Shown piece by piece: positions 26,291 through 35,113 of a stretch of DNA of 64,000 bases. This stretch comes from an uncultured Mycoplasmatota bacterium. GTDB taxonomy: Bacteria; Bacillota_I; Bacilli_A; RF39; UBA660. Positions within the stretch are counted from its first letter, which is position 1; each line of letters begins with the position of its first letter. Made by a program: the position numbers and the translations under genes. Below the pieces are notes generated by a model, which was not told the DNA's origin, searched no databases, and saw nothing but the letters and a program-made list of their open reading frames with translations. Where the stretch lies: positions 62,001-126,000 of the forward strand of contig CAMJBC010000005.1 in assembly GCA_946403755.1 (NCBI GenBank), in the 5' to 3' direction.

Positions 26291-27495
26291 TATAAACAAC
26301 TTAAATCAAATCCAGCTATTTTACCAATTACATTTACAATAGTTGGGAATATACCAATTGCAACAAGAATTACTGCCATTAATACACATTTCTTAGTAGC
26401 TGTTTTTAATGCATTAGCATCATCTGATGCTACAGCAGGTATTAATGTTAACATTCCTGATACTATTGCTATAATAGCACCAGCTATTCTAATAGCTGTA
26501 ATAAATAAGTGTAATATTTTTACTAAATTTTTACCCATTAATTTATCACATGACATTTTTTCATCTGATATTTCTAGTGGATTACCTTGTAATAATAATG
26601 CAGTATAGTTGCCCGGATCTTCTATTGATTGACCATTATTAGTAATAATATCACCACAATTAGAGCTTCCTGAGAAGTCACTTGATTGTACTCCTACTTC
26701 TATATTTTTTGATCCATTTTTTAAATTACATACAACTCTTGAAGGACACTTTCCTTGTGTAAGAGCAGCTGCAAATCTTTCTTCTAAACCAGCTTTATTT
26801 TTCCATATTACTACTAAGCCAGCACTACCACCATCAAATTGTAATCCGCTAGAACTTGAATATGTTAATTTAAAACTTGATTTTTTAGCTAATAATGCAT
26901 CTGTTTTATATTCACATGATAATGACTTACTATCATATGTTACTAAATTATTACAATCTGCTGATTTACCACCTTTAGCACAAGAAGGACCAGTAATAGT
27001 TAATGATTTATTATCACAAGCTTGTCCAGTAGTTTCATCACTATATCTGCTAGCATATGTAGCAAAATATCCAGTACCACTAGCACAATTATTAGTAAGA
27101 TATAATTGTGGACAATGTACTTGTTTACTTCCAAAAGATTTATTAGCAAATCCACTTGCTAATGTTGTATCAAATACATCACTACCTTTAGGATATAAAC
27201 TACCAGTTCCACTCCAACTATATCCCTGGAAATCACTTGTACTTTTTCCAGTTAATTGGTGATATGTATTATCTTTTCCAAGATAATATATAGTAACATA
27301 TTTACCACCAGTATTTTGTAAAGTTTGAGAATTCTTTAATACACTTTCTGGAATATTAGTAACTTGATATTTAATACCAATTTTAACATTTCCACTTCCC
27401 CATTGATATTGGCAAGCCCATGTATATGTTTCTTCTGCATGAACATTTACCATAAATACTAAAAATATAAAAATAAAAAATATATATTTTTTCAT
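26290..27495 (-). CDS. Secreted Cys-rich protein with C-terminal T4SS pilin-like module
   Basis: A 401-residue protein with a Sec signal peptide (MKKYIFFIFIFLVFMVNVHA, cleavage after residue 20), then an extracytoplasmic domain of about 290 residues with many cysteines (CAKGGKSADC, CPSRVVC, SNCGD). Residues 316-401 form a two-helix membrane module starting CDKLMGKNLVKIL, with a cytoplasmic loop SDDANALKTATKK and ending FDLSCL. The module resembles VirB2/TrbC-type pilins in layout and matches the N-terminus of the esterase at 62592-63833. It may be the anchored or pilin-linked surface component of the adjacent T4SS-like machine. That role is inference. Confidence 0.7.
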   Translation of the reverse strand: MKKYIFFIFIFLVFMVNVHAEETYTWACQYQWGSGNVKIGIKYQVTNIPESVLKNSQTLQNTGGKYVTIYYLGKDNTYHQLTGKSTSDFQGYSWSGTGSLYPKGSDVFDTTLASGFANKSFGSKQVHCPQLYLTNNCASGTGYFATYASRYSDETTGQACDNKSLTITGPSCAKGGKSADCNNLVTYDSKSLSCEYKTDALLAKKSSFKLTYSSSSGLQFDGGSAGLVVIWKNKAGLEERFAAALTQGKCPSRVVCNLKNGSKNIEVGVQSSDFSGSSNCGDIITNNGQSIEDPGNYTALLLQGNPLEISDEKMSCDKLMGKNLVKILHLFITAIRIAGAIIAIVSGMLTLIPAVASDDANALKTATKKCVLMAVILVAIGIFPTIVNVIGKIAGFDLSCL

Positions 27496-27537
27496 TCTAA
27501 TACACCTACTATAATAATATCAAAAATAACAAAATAA

Positions 27538-27560
27538 AAAAAGAGATATAATCTCTTTTT
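27538..27560 (-). terminator. Terminator of rmuC
   Basis: Stem AAAAAGAGAT/ATCTCTTTTT around a 3-base loop; T-run on the minus strand. Confidence 0.8.
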
Positions 27561-27563
27561 ACA

Positions 27564-28646
27564 TTATTCTTCATCCATATCTATTAAATTCTCTTCATTT
27601 TCAATCTTAACATTACTAATAGAATCAAATCTCTTAGTAATCTTTTCAGTTGTTTTATGAATATTTTCAACATCATTAGAAACTGTTTGAATACTTCTAG
27701 ATAATTTATCCCATCTATCTCTATATCTTGAAAATTCAATACCTAATTTATTTAATTCTTCATGAATTACTGATGTATATTTATCTCTTTCAAGACCCAT
27801 TAATACTGATTGAATTATTGTTAATAAACTCATTAATGTTGTTGGACTAGTTAACCATACTTTTTTGCTAGCTGCATATTTAATTAATGATGTATGATAT
27901 GCATTTATTTCAGCAAATATTGCTTCTGCAGGTAAAAACATAATAGCTTGATCAGATGTCTCACCAGCAATAATATATTTACTAGCAATAGCATCTATAT
28001 GTTTTTTAACATCTGCTTCAAAAGCTTTACTTCTAGCTTCTTTTTCAGAATTAGTTAAACCTTTTTCAACTAATCTTCTATAGTTTTCTAATGGAAATTT
28101 AGAATCTATACATATTGTCCCTAAAGGTTCTGGTCCAAATACTATAGCATCAGCAATAGTATCATTTGATAATGTATATTGAGTTTGATATATTTTATCA
28201 TTCTTTTCACCAAATATTGATGAAAGTATATGATATAAATTAACTTCTCCAAATATTCCTCTACTCTTTTTATCAGTAAGAATTCCTTCTAAAGATACTA
28301 TTTCATTTCCAAGACCATCTATTTTCTTTTGAGCTTCATCTATTCTAGCAAGTCTATTCATTACTTCAGTAAATGTTTTATTTGTTTTATCAAAACCATC
28401 TTCTAATTTCTCATTTACTTTTTGATTTATTAAATTTAATTTTCTTTCTATTCTATCATTTAAATTATTAAAATCTCTATTAATATCACTACTAAAATCA
28501 TTTCTAAAATCATTTATTTCTTTAATAACATTTATTTCAGTTCTATGTAATTTTTCATTAACTTCATTATTATTTGGTTTCTTAAATATTAATACTATTA
28601 ATAATACAACTACTAAAACTAATAATCCTATAATTGCATACTCCAT
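27564..28646 (-). CDS. rmuC: DNA recombination protein RmuC
   Basis: A 360-residue RmuC: an N-terminal membrane anchor (YAIIGLLVLVVVLLIVLIF, 3-21), a coiled coil (about 30-110), then the nuclease-like domain with RGIFGEVNLYHIL, TICIDSKFPLENY, MFLPAEAIFAEI and KVWLTSPTTLMSLL. By family knowledge it limits inversions and is thought to be a PD-(D/E)XK-type nuclease. It stands between two terminators inside the T4SS-like locus, so its presence there could be chance or could reflect work on transferred DNA. Confidence 0.92.
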   Translation of the reverse strand: MEYAIIGLLVLVVVLLIVLIFKKPNNNEVNEKLHRTEINVIKEINDFRNDFSSDINRDFNNLNDRIERKLNLINQKVNEKLEDGFDKTNKTFTEVMNRLARIDEAQKKIDGLGNEIVSLEGILTDKKSRGIFGEVNLYHILSSIFGEKNDKIYQTQYTLSNDTIADAIVFGPEPLGTICIDSKFPLENYRRLVEKGLTNSEKEARSKAFEADVKKHIDAIASKYIIAGETSDQAIMFLPAEAIFAEINAYHTSLIKYAASKKVWLTSPTTLMSLLTIIQSVLMGLERDKYTSVIHEELNKLGIEFSRYRDRWDKLSRSIQTVSNDVENIHKTTEKITKRFDSISNVKIENEENLIDMDEE

Positions 28647-28692
28647 GATTTTACCTCCTAATAAAATAATTATATTACAAATTAAATATAAA

Positions 28693-28720
28693 AAAAAGAA
28701 TACTTTTTAGTATTCTTTTT
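28693..28720 (-). terminator. Terminator of virD4-like gene
   Basis: A 12-bp stem (AAAAAGAATACT/AGTATTCTTTTT) with a 4-base loop; T-rich tail on the minus strand. Confidence 0.8.
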
Positions 28721-31202
28721 ATTCATCTTCACTTCCAAAGAAATCATCAAAGAAATCTTCGCTCTTTTCAGGTTGTTCATGAACAACAACACTATCAACA
28801 TCAACATTAACAACTGGTTTAGATACTTTAGCATATGTTGGTTGTTGTGTATAAGATTCTGGTTCATCTTGTACTTCTACCACAGGAGTAGGTTCTGGAG
28901 TATGAACAGGTTCTGAAACAACTGGTTCTTCATGAATTTCAGTAAAATCAAATTCATCTTTTGGAGCAGTTGGAAATTCTGGTTCTTCAACTCTATGATT
29001 TAATATATCTTCTATATCATTCTTTATTTCAGATTGAGTTTCAATAGAATCATTTATTTCATCATGTACAGTGTCAATTCTATCAGATACTACTTCATGA
29101 ACATCATTAGCAGTTTCATGAACTTCTTCTTTAATATCATCTACTTTATTTTCTATTGAATCTACTTTTTCTGATATATCTTCTACTTTATTGATTGCTG
29201 CTTGTTCTTTTTCTCTTCTTTCTCTTTCGATTCTTTCATTTTCTTCAGCTTCTTCACGTTCTAGTTGAGCAATCTTTTCATCTAATCTTCTAACATAATC
29301 ATCTAAACTAGTAGGAACAACTCCTGATGATTTTCTTCCACCAGGTACAGGTCCACTTGGTTCAAATGGATTTGCTCCCATAGGTACAGAACCCATTGGC
29401 ATACCAGGCATAGCTCCCATCATTCCCATTCCAGGTGCCATTCCCATACCACCACCAAAGTTACCTAATCCTTGTTCTTCTCTTTGTTTATTTACGAATG
29501 CTTTAATATCAAAAACTTGAACTTCTCTATGAGGTCTTTCAGTATAACCCATTGGTTCATATTTTTTACCCCAGTCAGTTTTCCAGTCATAAGTAAGTAC
29601 AGATTTATAAGGCATACTTCTAAATCTATTAATTATAACTTCTCCTTCTTTTAATGCTTGTAAATCACTAACTGTAAATAAAGGTCTAATTGGTTTTTGA
29701 GGTTCATCCTTTTTAGCTTTTTCAGGTTTTTGATCACCTAATAATTTACTAACTTCTTCTAAAGCTGCTAACTCTGTTGACATGATATATACAAAGTTAC
29801 CACAGTTACCTTTAATAGTTTCTGCTACATCTTTACCATAAACTTTATTTAATTGTGAGAAGTTTTGAATAACGAATGTAAATCTAATATTTCTTGATCT
29901 AGATGCTGTAATCATAGTTTCAACATCTTTTAAAGCTGGCATGTTAGCAAACTCATCAAGAACGAAATTAGTTCTATATGGTAATTTTAATTTAGGACAT
30001 GTTTGCGCTACTGCAATTAATGCTTCATAAACTTGTTTTACGAAGATTGTAGCAAGAGCATGGTAAGTAGTTTTTTCATCATGTACTTTTAAGAATACTG
30101 CTGTTTTTTCTTTACCAATATCTCTAATATCAAAATCACTATATGATAACATCTCAGATAATGCTGCTTGTGATGAGAAAATTCTTGTTTTTGTTCTAAA
30201 TGTAGACATGATACCACCACGAGTATCACTAGGAGCATTTATACAAGATGCTGCTGCTATATATGCAGGAGATAATTCTCCTTTACTCTTAAAGTATTCT
30301 TTAATATATGTTGAAGAACCAACTCTATCTTCTCCTACTTCAGCCATCATATTAATACTATTGATGTTAATTTCTGCTTCAGGAGCATCATCAAATAAAC
30401 CTAATGATAAACCAGTAAAGAAGTTACTAGCTGTTTGTTCCCAGAATGGTTCAGCTTTATTATTTGGATCTATTAATATGTTACTAGCTAAGTCTTGTAA
30501 AAGTTCGTTTGCTTTATCAGCATTTCCTTCTTTATATATTCTATATGGATAACTAAATGGGTTCCATGCAGCACCTTCTCTAGGGTCACGGAAGTTAACC
30601 AAAATTAATTTATATCCTTTTTCTTTTAATAAATTACCACAGGCTTCATATAACTCACCTTTAGGGTCAGTTACAATCATACTTTCTCCTGCTCTACCTA
30701 ATATCTTAATTAAAGGGAACATGAACGCTTGAGTTTTACCTGAACCAGAAGCACCCATGATAAGAGCATGAGGTTCACCATGTGCATCTACCCAAGCATC
30801 TTTTCCATCATTTATAACAGGAATTCCTCCAGCTTCATAAGTATCATCTTTTAAATGAACCTTCATAATTCCTCTATCTTTTTTCATTTCTCTATCAGTC
30901 ATTAATTTAGAGTAACCATCATTTTTACTCTTCTTTTCTGATGTAAATCCTATTCCTTCTTCCATTTCAAAGAAATAAGATGAACATGTTAACATTAGTG
31001 CAATTAAGATAACAAAATATAATATTATTGTAGGCCAAAAAAATTCTACAAATGCTGGTATTGGATTTAATCCTAAAAATACACCATCAACTGCAAAACT
31101 ATTTAAATTAATAACCGCAATGGCAACTAAATATAAAAGCACAAGACAAAATATTAAAAATATTACTACGTCTTTTGTTTCAGCCCTTACCTTTAATTTC
31201 AT
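28719..31202 (-). CDS. Type IV coupling protein, VirD4/TraG family
   Basis: An 827-residue protein with two N-terminal membrane helices (about 12-32 and 50-72), Walker A MGASGSGKTQ (about 149-158), DPKGELYEACG, Walker B FVLDEFANMP (near 415) and the TraG/VirD4 motif TASRSRNIRFTFVIQNFSQL. Coupling proteins recruit substrates to a type IV secretion channel. The C-terminal third is unusual: a Met/Gly/Pro stretch (GGGMGMAPGMGMMGAMPG), a long charged coiled coil (about 640-740) and a Pro/Glu-rich tail ending in an acidic DDFFDDFFGSEDE-type end. It may be a substrate-recognition arm. A candidate -10 lies at 31226-31231. Confidence 0.93.
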   Translation of the reverse strand: MKLKVRAETKDVVIFLIFCLVLLYLVAIAVINLNSFAVDGVFLGLNPIPAFVEFFWPTIILYFVILIALMLTCSSYFFEMEEGIGFTSEKKSKNDGYSKLMTDREMKKDRGIMKVHLKDDTYEAGGIPVINDGKDAWVDAHGEPHALIMGASGSGKTQAFMFPLIKILGRAGESMIVTDPKGELYEACGNLLKEKGYKLILVNFRDPREGAAWNPFSYPYRIYKEGNADKANELLQDLASNILIDPNNKAEPFWEQTASNFFTGLSLGLFDDAPEAEININSINMMAEVGEDRVGSSTYIKEYFKSKGELSPAYIAAASCINAPSDTRGGIMSTFRTKTRIFSSQAALSEMLSYSDFDIRDIGKEKTAVFLKVHDEKTTYHALATIFVKQVYEALIAVAQTCPKLKLPYRTNFVLDEFANMPALKDVETMITASRSRNIRFTFVIQNFSQLNKVYGKDVAETIKGNCGNFVYIMSTELAALEEVSKLLGDQKPEKAKKDEPQKPIRPLFTVSDLQALKEGEVIINRFRSMPYKSVLTYDWKTDWGKKYEPMGYTERPHREVQVFDIKAFVNKQREEQGLGNFGGGMGMAPGMGMMGAMPGMPMGSVPMGANPFEPSGPVPGGRKSSGVVPTSLDDYVRRLDEKIAQLEREEAEENERIERERREKEQAAINKVEDISEKVDSIENKVDDIKEEVHETANDVHEVVSDRIDTVHDEINDSIETQSEIKNDIEDILNHRVEEPEFPTAPKDEFDFTEIHEEPVVSEPVHTPEPTPVVEVQDEPESYTQQPTYAKVSKPVVNVDVDSVVVHEQPEKSEDFFDDFFGSEDE

Positions 31203-31225
31203 ATTTTTTCACCCCATCCACTCAT

Positions 31226-31231
31226 ATTATA
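31226..31231 (-). promoter_or_regulatory. -10 element before virD4-like gene
   Basis: A perfect TATAAT on the minus strand, 24 bases before the start, with GGATGGGGTG as ribosome site. No convincing -35. Internal promoter of the T4SS-like locus. Confidence 0.35.
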
Positions 31232-31253
31232 CAATAATTATTAGAAAAAAACA

Positions 31254-32096
31254 CTAATTAATTACTGCACTATATAATAATTGATATTCAAAATATTTTT
31301 TTCTTTTATTTAATTTGAATACTACTTTCTTATGTTCAACAGTACCATTTAAATTATTAGTGATAATATCAGATGCTGCACTATAATTTCTTGAATCTAT
31401 ATAACTTTTAGCCTTTTTAACATATGAATTTTCAGTAGTAGTACCATTTATATAAAACTTATATAAATATAAATCTGCTTCAACATTTTTAGCTTTACTA
31501 ACTGATATTTTTTTAATACCTACTAATAACTCATTATCATTCATTTTAGATACTTTATCAAAGTTAAAACATATGTTATTATTATCTACTTTTACTAAAT
31601 CAATATAATTAGCTATATTCTCAACAAAGTCATTTAAACTAATAGTTGAATAGTATAATTCTTCAAACGACTCTTTTACTCTAATAGGAGTCATACAAAA
31701 ATATCCTGTATTATAATCCAAACTAGTTAAAGGCTCATCATTTGACAATTGATAATTAAATATAAAATTAGTTATCATATTTCTTAAATATCCATCTTCA
31801 ATATATGAATATGTAAGTCCTGTTGTTGGATCTATTTCTTTTCTAATATTAGCATAATTATATGTTGGTGCTGTTACAAATTTTTTAAAATATACATCAT
31901 TTTCTAATGATTTTCTTGTTTTAGCATTACTAGTTTCTGTACTAGTTGTTTTTTCTGTTATTTCTATTTTTTGATATTCAGGGAAAGCTTCTGCTTCCTC
32001 TTCTTTTTCATTCATTATTATGATAGGTACTATGATTGCTCCAAATAATAGAGCAAAAAACAAGAAAACTGTCATTACTGATTTTGCTTTTGCCAT
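31254..32096 (-). CDS. T4SS-locus single-pass membrane protein
   Basis: A 280-residue protein with one N-terminal membrane helix (VMTVFLFFALLFGAIIVPIII, 7-27) and an outside domain of about 250 residues starting with a Thr/Glu-rich linker. The layout (short inside tail, one helix, soluble outside domain) is that of VirB8-like T4SS proteins, but I see no sequence signature to prove it. It lies 8 bases downstream of the wall-hydrolase gene. Confidence 0.6.
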   Translation of the reverse strand: MAKAKSVMTVFLFFALLFGAIIVPIIIMNEKEEEAEAFPEYQKIEITEKTTSTETSNAKTRKSLENDVYFKKFVTAPTYNYANIRKEIDPTTGLTYSYIEDGYLRNMITNFIFNYQLSNDEPLTSLDYNTGYFCMTPIRVKESFEELYYSTISLNDFVENIANYIDLVKVDNNNICFNFDKVSKMNDNELLVGIKKISVSKAKNVEADLYLYKFYINGTTTENSYVKKAKSYIDSRNYSAASDIITNNLNGTVEHKKVVFKLNKRKKYFEYQLLYSAVIN

Positions 32097-32104
32097 AATA
32101 CCTC

Positions 32105-35083
32105 CTAATACTTAACTTGGAAATGCATTCCATCCCAACTAGATGCGCTCCAGTTTCCACCCCAAGTAAATCCTGCAGGTTGGAAAGCATATTTCCATAA
32201 TATATAGTTAACATTTAAACAAGATTCTTCTTTACCAAGAGCCTGAACAAACCTATCATATTCAGCTTTTGTTGATGCTCCTTGAGAAGCATATGGTTTA
32301 TAATTTTTACCATTATAAGGTATTGTTAAACTATAATTCCAATCTTGAGCTATACCATAAGCATGTAAACTATAATTTCCACTACTAGTTTTTCTTGAAA
32401 CAAAATCTCCACCCCATTTTAATTGACTAGTAGATAATTTACAATGAGTTCCATCACTTAAAGTAACGCCTTGTGTTATCAATCTACATATATTTTTATA
32501 AGCATTAACAAACTCTGTTTGTGCTGCTTTATTTATTCTAGTATTAATATTCCATGATCCAGAAGTACAATTTGTTTTAACACTTATAATATTTGCATTT
32601 GTCCATGCTGGATCTATTGCTATAGTTCTTCCTGCAGGAGAATCATTATAAGCAAATCCATAGAATTTACCATAATCTGGAGATACTTCAGGATATTGAG
32701 TAGATGGTTTATTACCTACTTTAGTTCCTGTTGTTGGTTCTGTTGTTGAAGTTGGTGATTCTCCAGTTGCTTCTTCTCCACCATTACATTGTATTAATTG
32801 TGCTCCTTCATCTTGATATTCTTCTTGAATAATTTGAGTAAATGGAATACCTCTATTAGCTTTAGATTTCCATCCTAATTGAATAGTTGATACATAATGT
32901 GCACTATGAGGTTTTCCATTAGAAACTACTAAATAATTCTTAGCTGTTTCATAATAATTTGCATATTTTTCTTGTAAACTTTGAGAAGCTCTTCCGTGAT
33001 AAGAACCTCCTCCAGGATAATATGAGGTACATTTGAATGAGCCACAAGATAAATTAGCTTTTCTGCCAGAACATCCTGAACTCATTGGACAATATACTTG
33101 ATCACAGTTTCCACTTCTCATAGTAATTGTTCCACCTTTTAAATAATTGTTTCTTCTATGTAATGCAAAACTAATTGCTGCTGTCATTTCAGATAATACA
33201 TAATTATCTCCACTATCACTTACTTCACCATATGCAACACCCATAATATAATCTTTAAATGATGTTGTTGTTATATAAGTACCATCACAATCAGTAACTT
33301 TTACTTGAATTGAATCAGGTGCTGCTGTTAAATATGGTTCACAATTAGCACCAATTACATAATCACCAATTTGAGTATATTCATTACTATCTTGATCTGG
33401 GAAATCTAAGTAATAATTAACGTCTTGTTTTTTAGAAATAATATGTTGAATTATCTCTTCAATTTGTTTTGGTGTAGCAATATAATCATAACTCAATTCT
33501 ATTTGAGGATTATTAATTGCCTTTTCAAAAGCAGGAAAATTCTTAAATGCAAAACCATTCATATAATTTAAATCTAAATCACCATATGGTTCAAAGATAT
33601 CTGCTGTTGATGTTTCAGTATTAGCTTTTTGATCAAATGGACTTAAATCAGCAGCATTTCTTTTAGCTGCAAACTTATTATTTGCAGTTCTAACACTTCC
33701 ATCTATTTTAACATCTACATCAGCATTTCCACTACCAATAATTCTTTGTTTTAATTCATCATCACTTAATCCCATTTTACATTCTTCATCACTTGAATTA
33801 AATGAATGTGAATATTGTAAATCTTTTTGATATGTATTAGCTGCTTCTTCACCAAATCGCATTAATATTGCCCATTTTTGAGAACTATAATGAGTATAAC
33901 TAACATCAGATGCTTCACATTTACCTATCTTCTTAGTTACTTCTCCATCATCATTAGTTTCTTCTTCTACTTCCCAAGTATAATATGTATGAGATTCATC
34001 TAATACAGTATCATCTATAATTGTTTGTAAATTCTTTCTTGTTAATACACCACCATCTTTAATAACACTTTCTAGTGATGCATATCTATCATAAGCACTT
34101 GTTATTTCATCGACACTTTCTAAATCTACATTTGATTTATAATCTGTATAATCAGGTTGATTAGCAAATCCATAGAATAATGTTGAAACAACAATTCCTC
34201 TATCTAATTGAAGACCAGAATCAGCATTATCTTCTTCTAATTCTTCCATATGTTTAGCCATGAATCTATAATATCCACAGTAATTTGAATATTCTCCATC
34301 CCAAGAATCAAACCAGTCTCTTATTAAAGCTAAAGTAGTTGTTTTACAAGTACCATCAGATTTTAAATAATCAACTAATTCTTCAGTAGAAAAATCTTCT
34401 CCTGTCTCTGGATTTATCAAATATTCTTCACTAGTTAATAAACCATTTCTATCTTCTTCTGTTAATACTTCTCCTGAATCTTCTTCAGAAATACCAAAGA
34501 ATGATGAAATAGATCCCAATACTACATCATATAAATATAAAAAGACTGCGATGAAAAATAAAATTATAAATCCTGCTACTAATACTCCAAGAGCTATTAA
34601 AGCAATTTTAACTTTTCTCTTAAGAGCATTCCATTTTCTAGAAAGGAATCCTCCACCACCTTCACCATCACCTGCATCAGATTTATGTGAATCTTTGGAT
34701 TTATCGCCTTTATCAGAATCTCCATCTTTTTTATCTTTTTTATCATCAGAAGATGAATCACCATCTTTTTTATCTTTCTTGTCGTCTAATCCATCTTTTT
34801 TATCTAAATCATCATCGTCTTTATTCTTCTTTTTCTTCTTTTTACCTGAATCGTCATCATCTTCATCGTCTCTTCTTCTAGATCTTCCAGCATTATCATC
34901 ATTATTAGATCCTCTATTATTAATGCTATCAACATCTTTCTTTCTACGATCTTGATAATCAACGATATTTTCTGCTATTCCAGACGAAAGAGAACCAATA
35001 GAATCCCCAGTACTTTTAATACCTTGGGCTATCTGTTGGTTTTGATATTCTTCTTCAGCATATTTTAAATCAGTTTCGTCCAT
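32105..35083 (-). CDS. Membrane-anchored SpoIID-like plus M15 (VanY-type) wall hydrolase
   Basis: A 992-residue protein. The cytoplasmic N-terminus (1-155) includes an extreme Asp/Lys low-complexity stretch (about 70-135). One membrane helix spans 158-188. Outside, a Cys-containing region leads to a SpoIID/LytB-like segment near 605-640 (FKDYIMGVAYGEV, SEMTAAISFALHRR) and a Cys cluster (CPMSSGC, SCGSFKC). The C-terminal M15 carboxypeptidase domain has SLHAYGIAQDW (near 905, the SxHxxGxAxD zinc motif) and WDGMHFQVKY at the end. It resembles the wall-opening hydrolase of Gram-positive conjugation systems (VirB1/TcpG role), but this domain pair is unusual. It lies just behind the VirB4 genes. 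Confidence 0.8.
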   Translation of the reverse strand: MDETDLKYAEEEYQNQQIAQGIKSTGDSIGSLSSGIAENIVDYQDRRKKDVDSINNRGSNNDDNAGRSRRRDDEDDDDSGKKKKKKNKDDDDLDKKDGLDDKKDKKDGDSSSDDKKDKKDGDSDKGDKSKDSHKSDAGDGEGGGGFLSRKWNALKRKVKIALIALGVLVAGFIILFFIAVFLYLYDVVLGSISSFFGISEEDSGEVLTEEDRNGLLTSEEYLINPETGEDFSTEELVDYLKSDGTCKTTTLALIRDWFDSWDGEYSNYCGYYRFMAKHMEELEEDNADSGLQLDRGIVVSTLFYGFANQPDYTDYKSNVDLESVDEITSAYDRYASLESVIKDGGVLTRKNLQTIIDDTVLDESHTYYTWEVEEETNDDGEVTKKIGKCEASDVSYTHYSSQKWAILMRFGEEAANTYQKDLQYSHSFNSSDEECKMGLSDDELKQRIIGSGNADVDVKIDGSVRTANNKFAAKRNAADLSPFDQKANTETSTADIFEPYGDLDLNYMNGFAFKNFPAFEKAINNPQIELSYDYIATPKQIEEIIQHIISKKQDVNYYLDFPDQDSNEYTQIGDYVIGANCEPYLTAAPDSIQVKVTDCDGTYITTTSFKDYIMGVAYGEVSDSGDNYVLSEMTAAISFALHRRNNYLKGGTITMRSGNCDQVYCPMSSGCSGRKANLSCGSFKCTSYYPGGGSYHGRASQSLQEKYANYYETAKNYLVVSNGKPHSAHYVSTIQLGWKSKANRGIPFTQIIQEEYQDEGAQLIQCNGGEEATGESPTSTTEPTTGTKVGNKPSTQYPEVSPDYGKFYGFAYNDSPAGRTIAIDPAWTNANIISVKTNCTSGSWNINTRINKAAQTEFVNAYKNICRLITQGVTLSDGTHCKLSTSQLKWGGDFVSRKTSSGNYSLHAYGIAQDWNYSLTIPYNGKNYKPYASQGASTKAEYDRFVQALGKEESCLNVNYILWKYAFQPAGFTWGGNWSASSWDGMHFQVKY

Positions 35084-35113
35084 CCTAACTCCTTAAATAA
35101 AAGAAGGACTCTT

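Noticed and set aside
32008-32214. Minus-strand open frame of 68 codons across the junction of two T4SS-locus genes
   Set aside because: It overlaps both well-supported genes in another frame and reads as random composition.
34551-34955. Long plus-strand Ser-rich open frame
   Set aside because: It is the complement of the Asp/Lys low-complexity part of the T4SS wall-hydrolase gene; no promoter or ribosome site.
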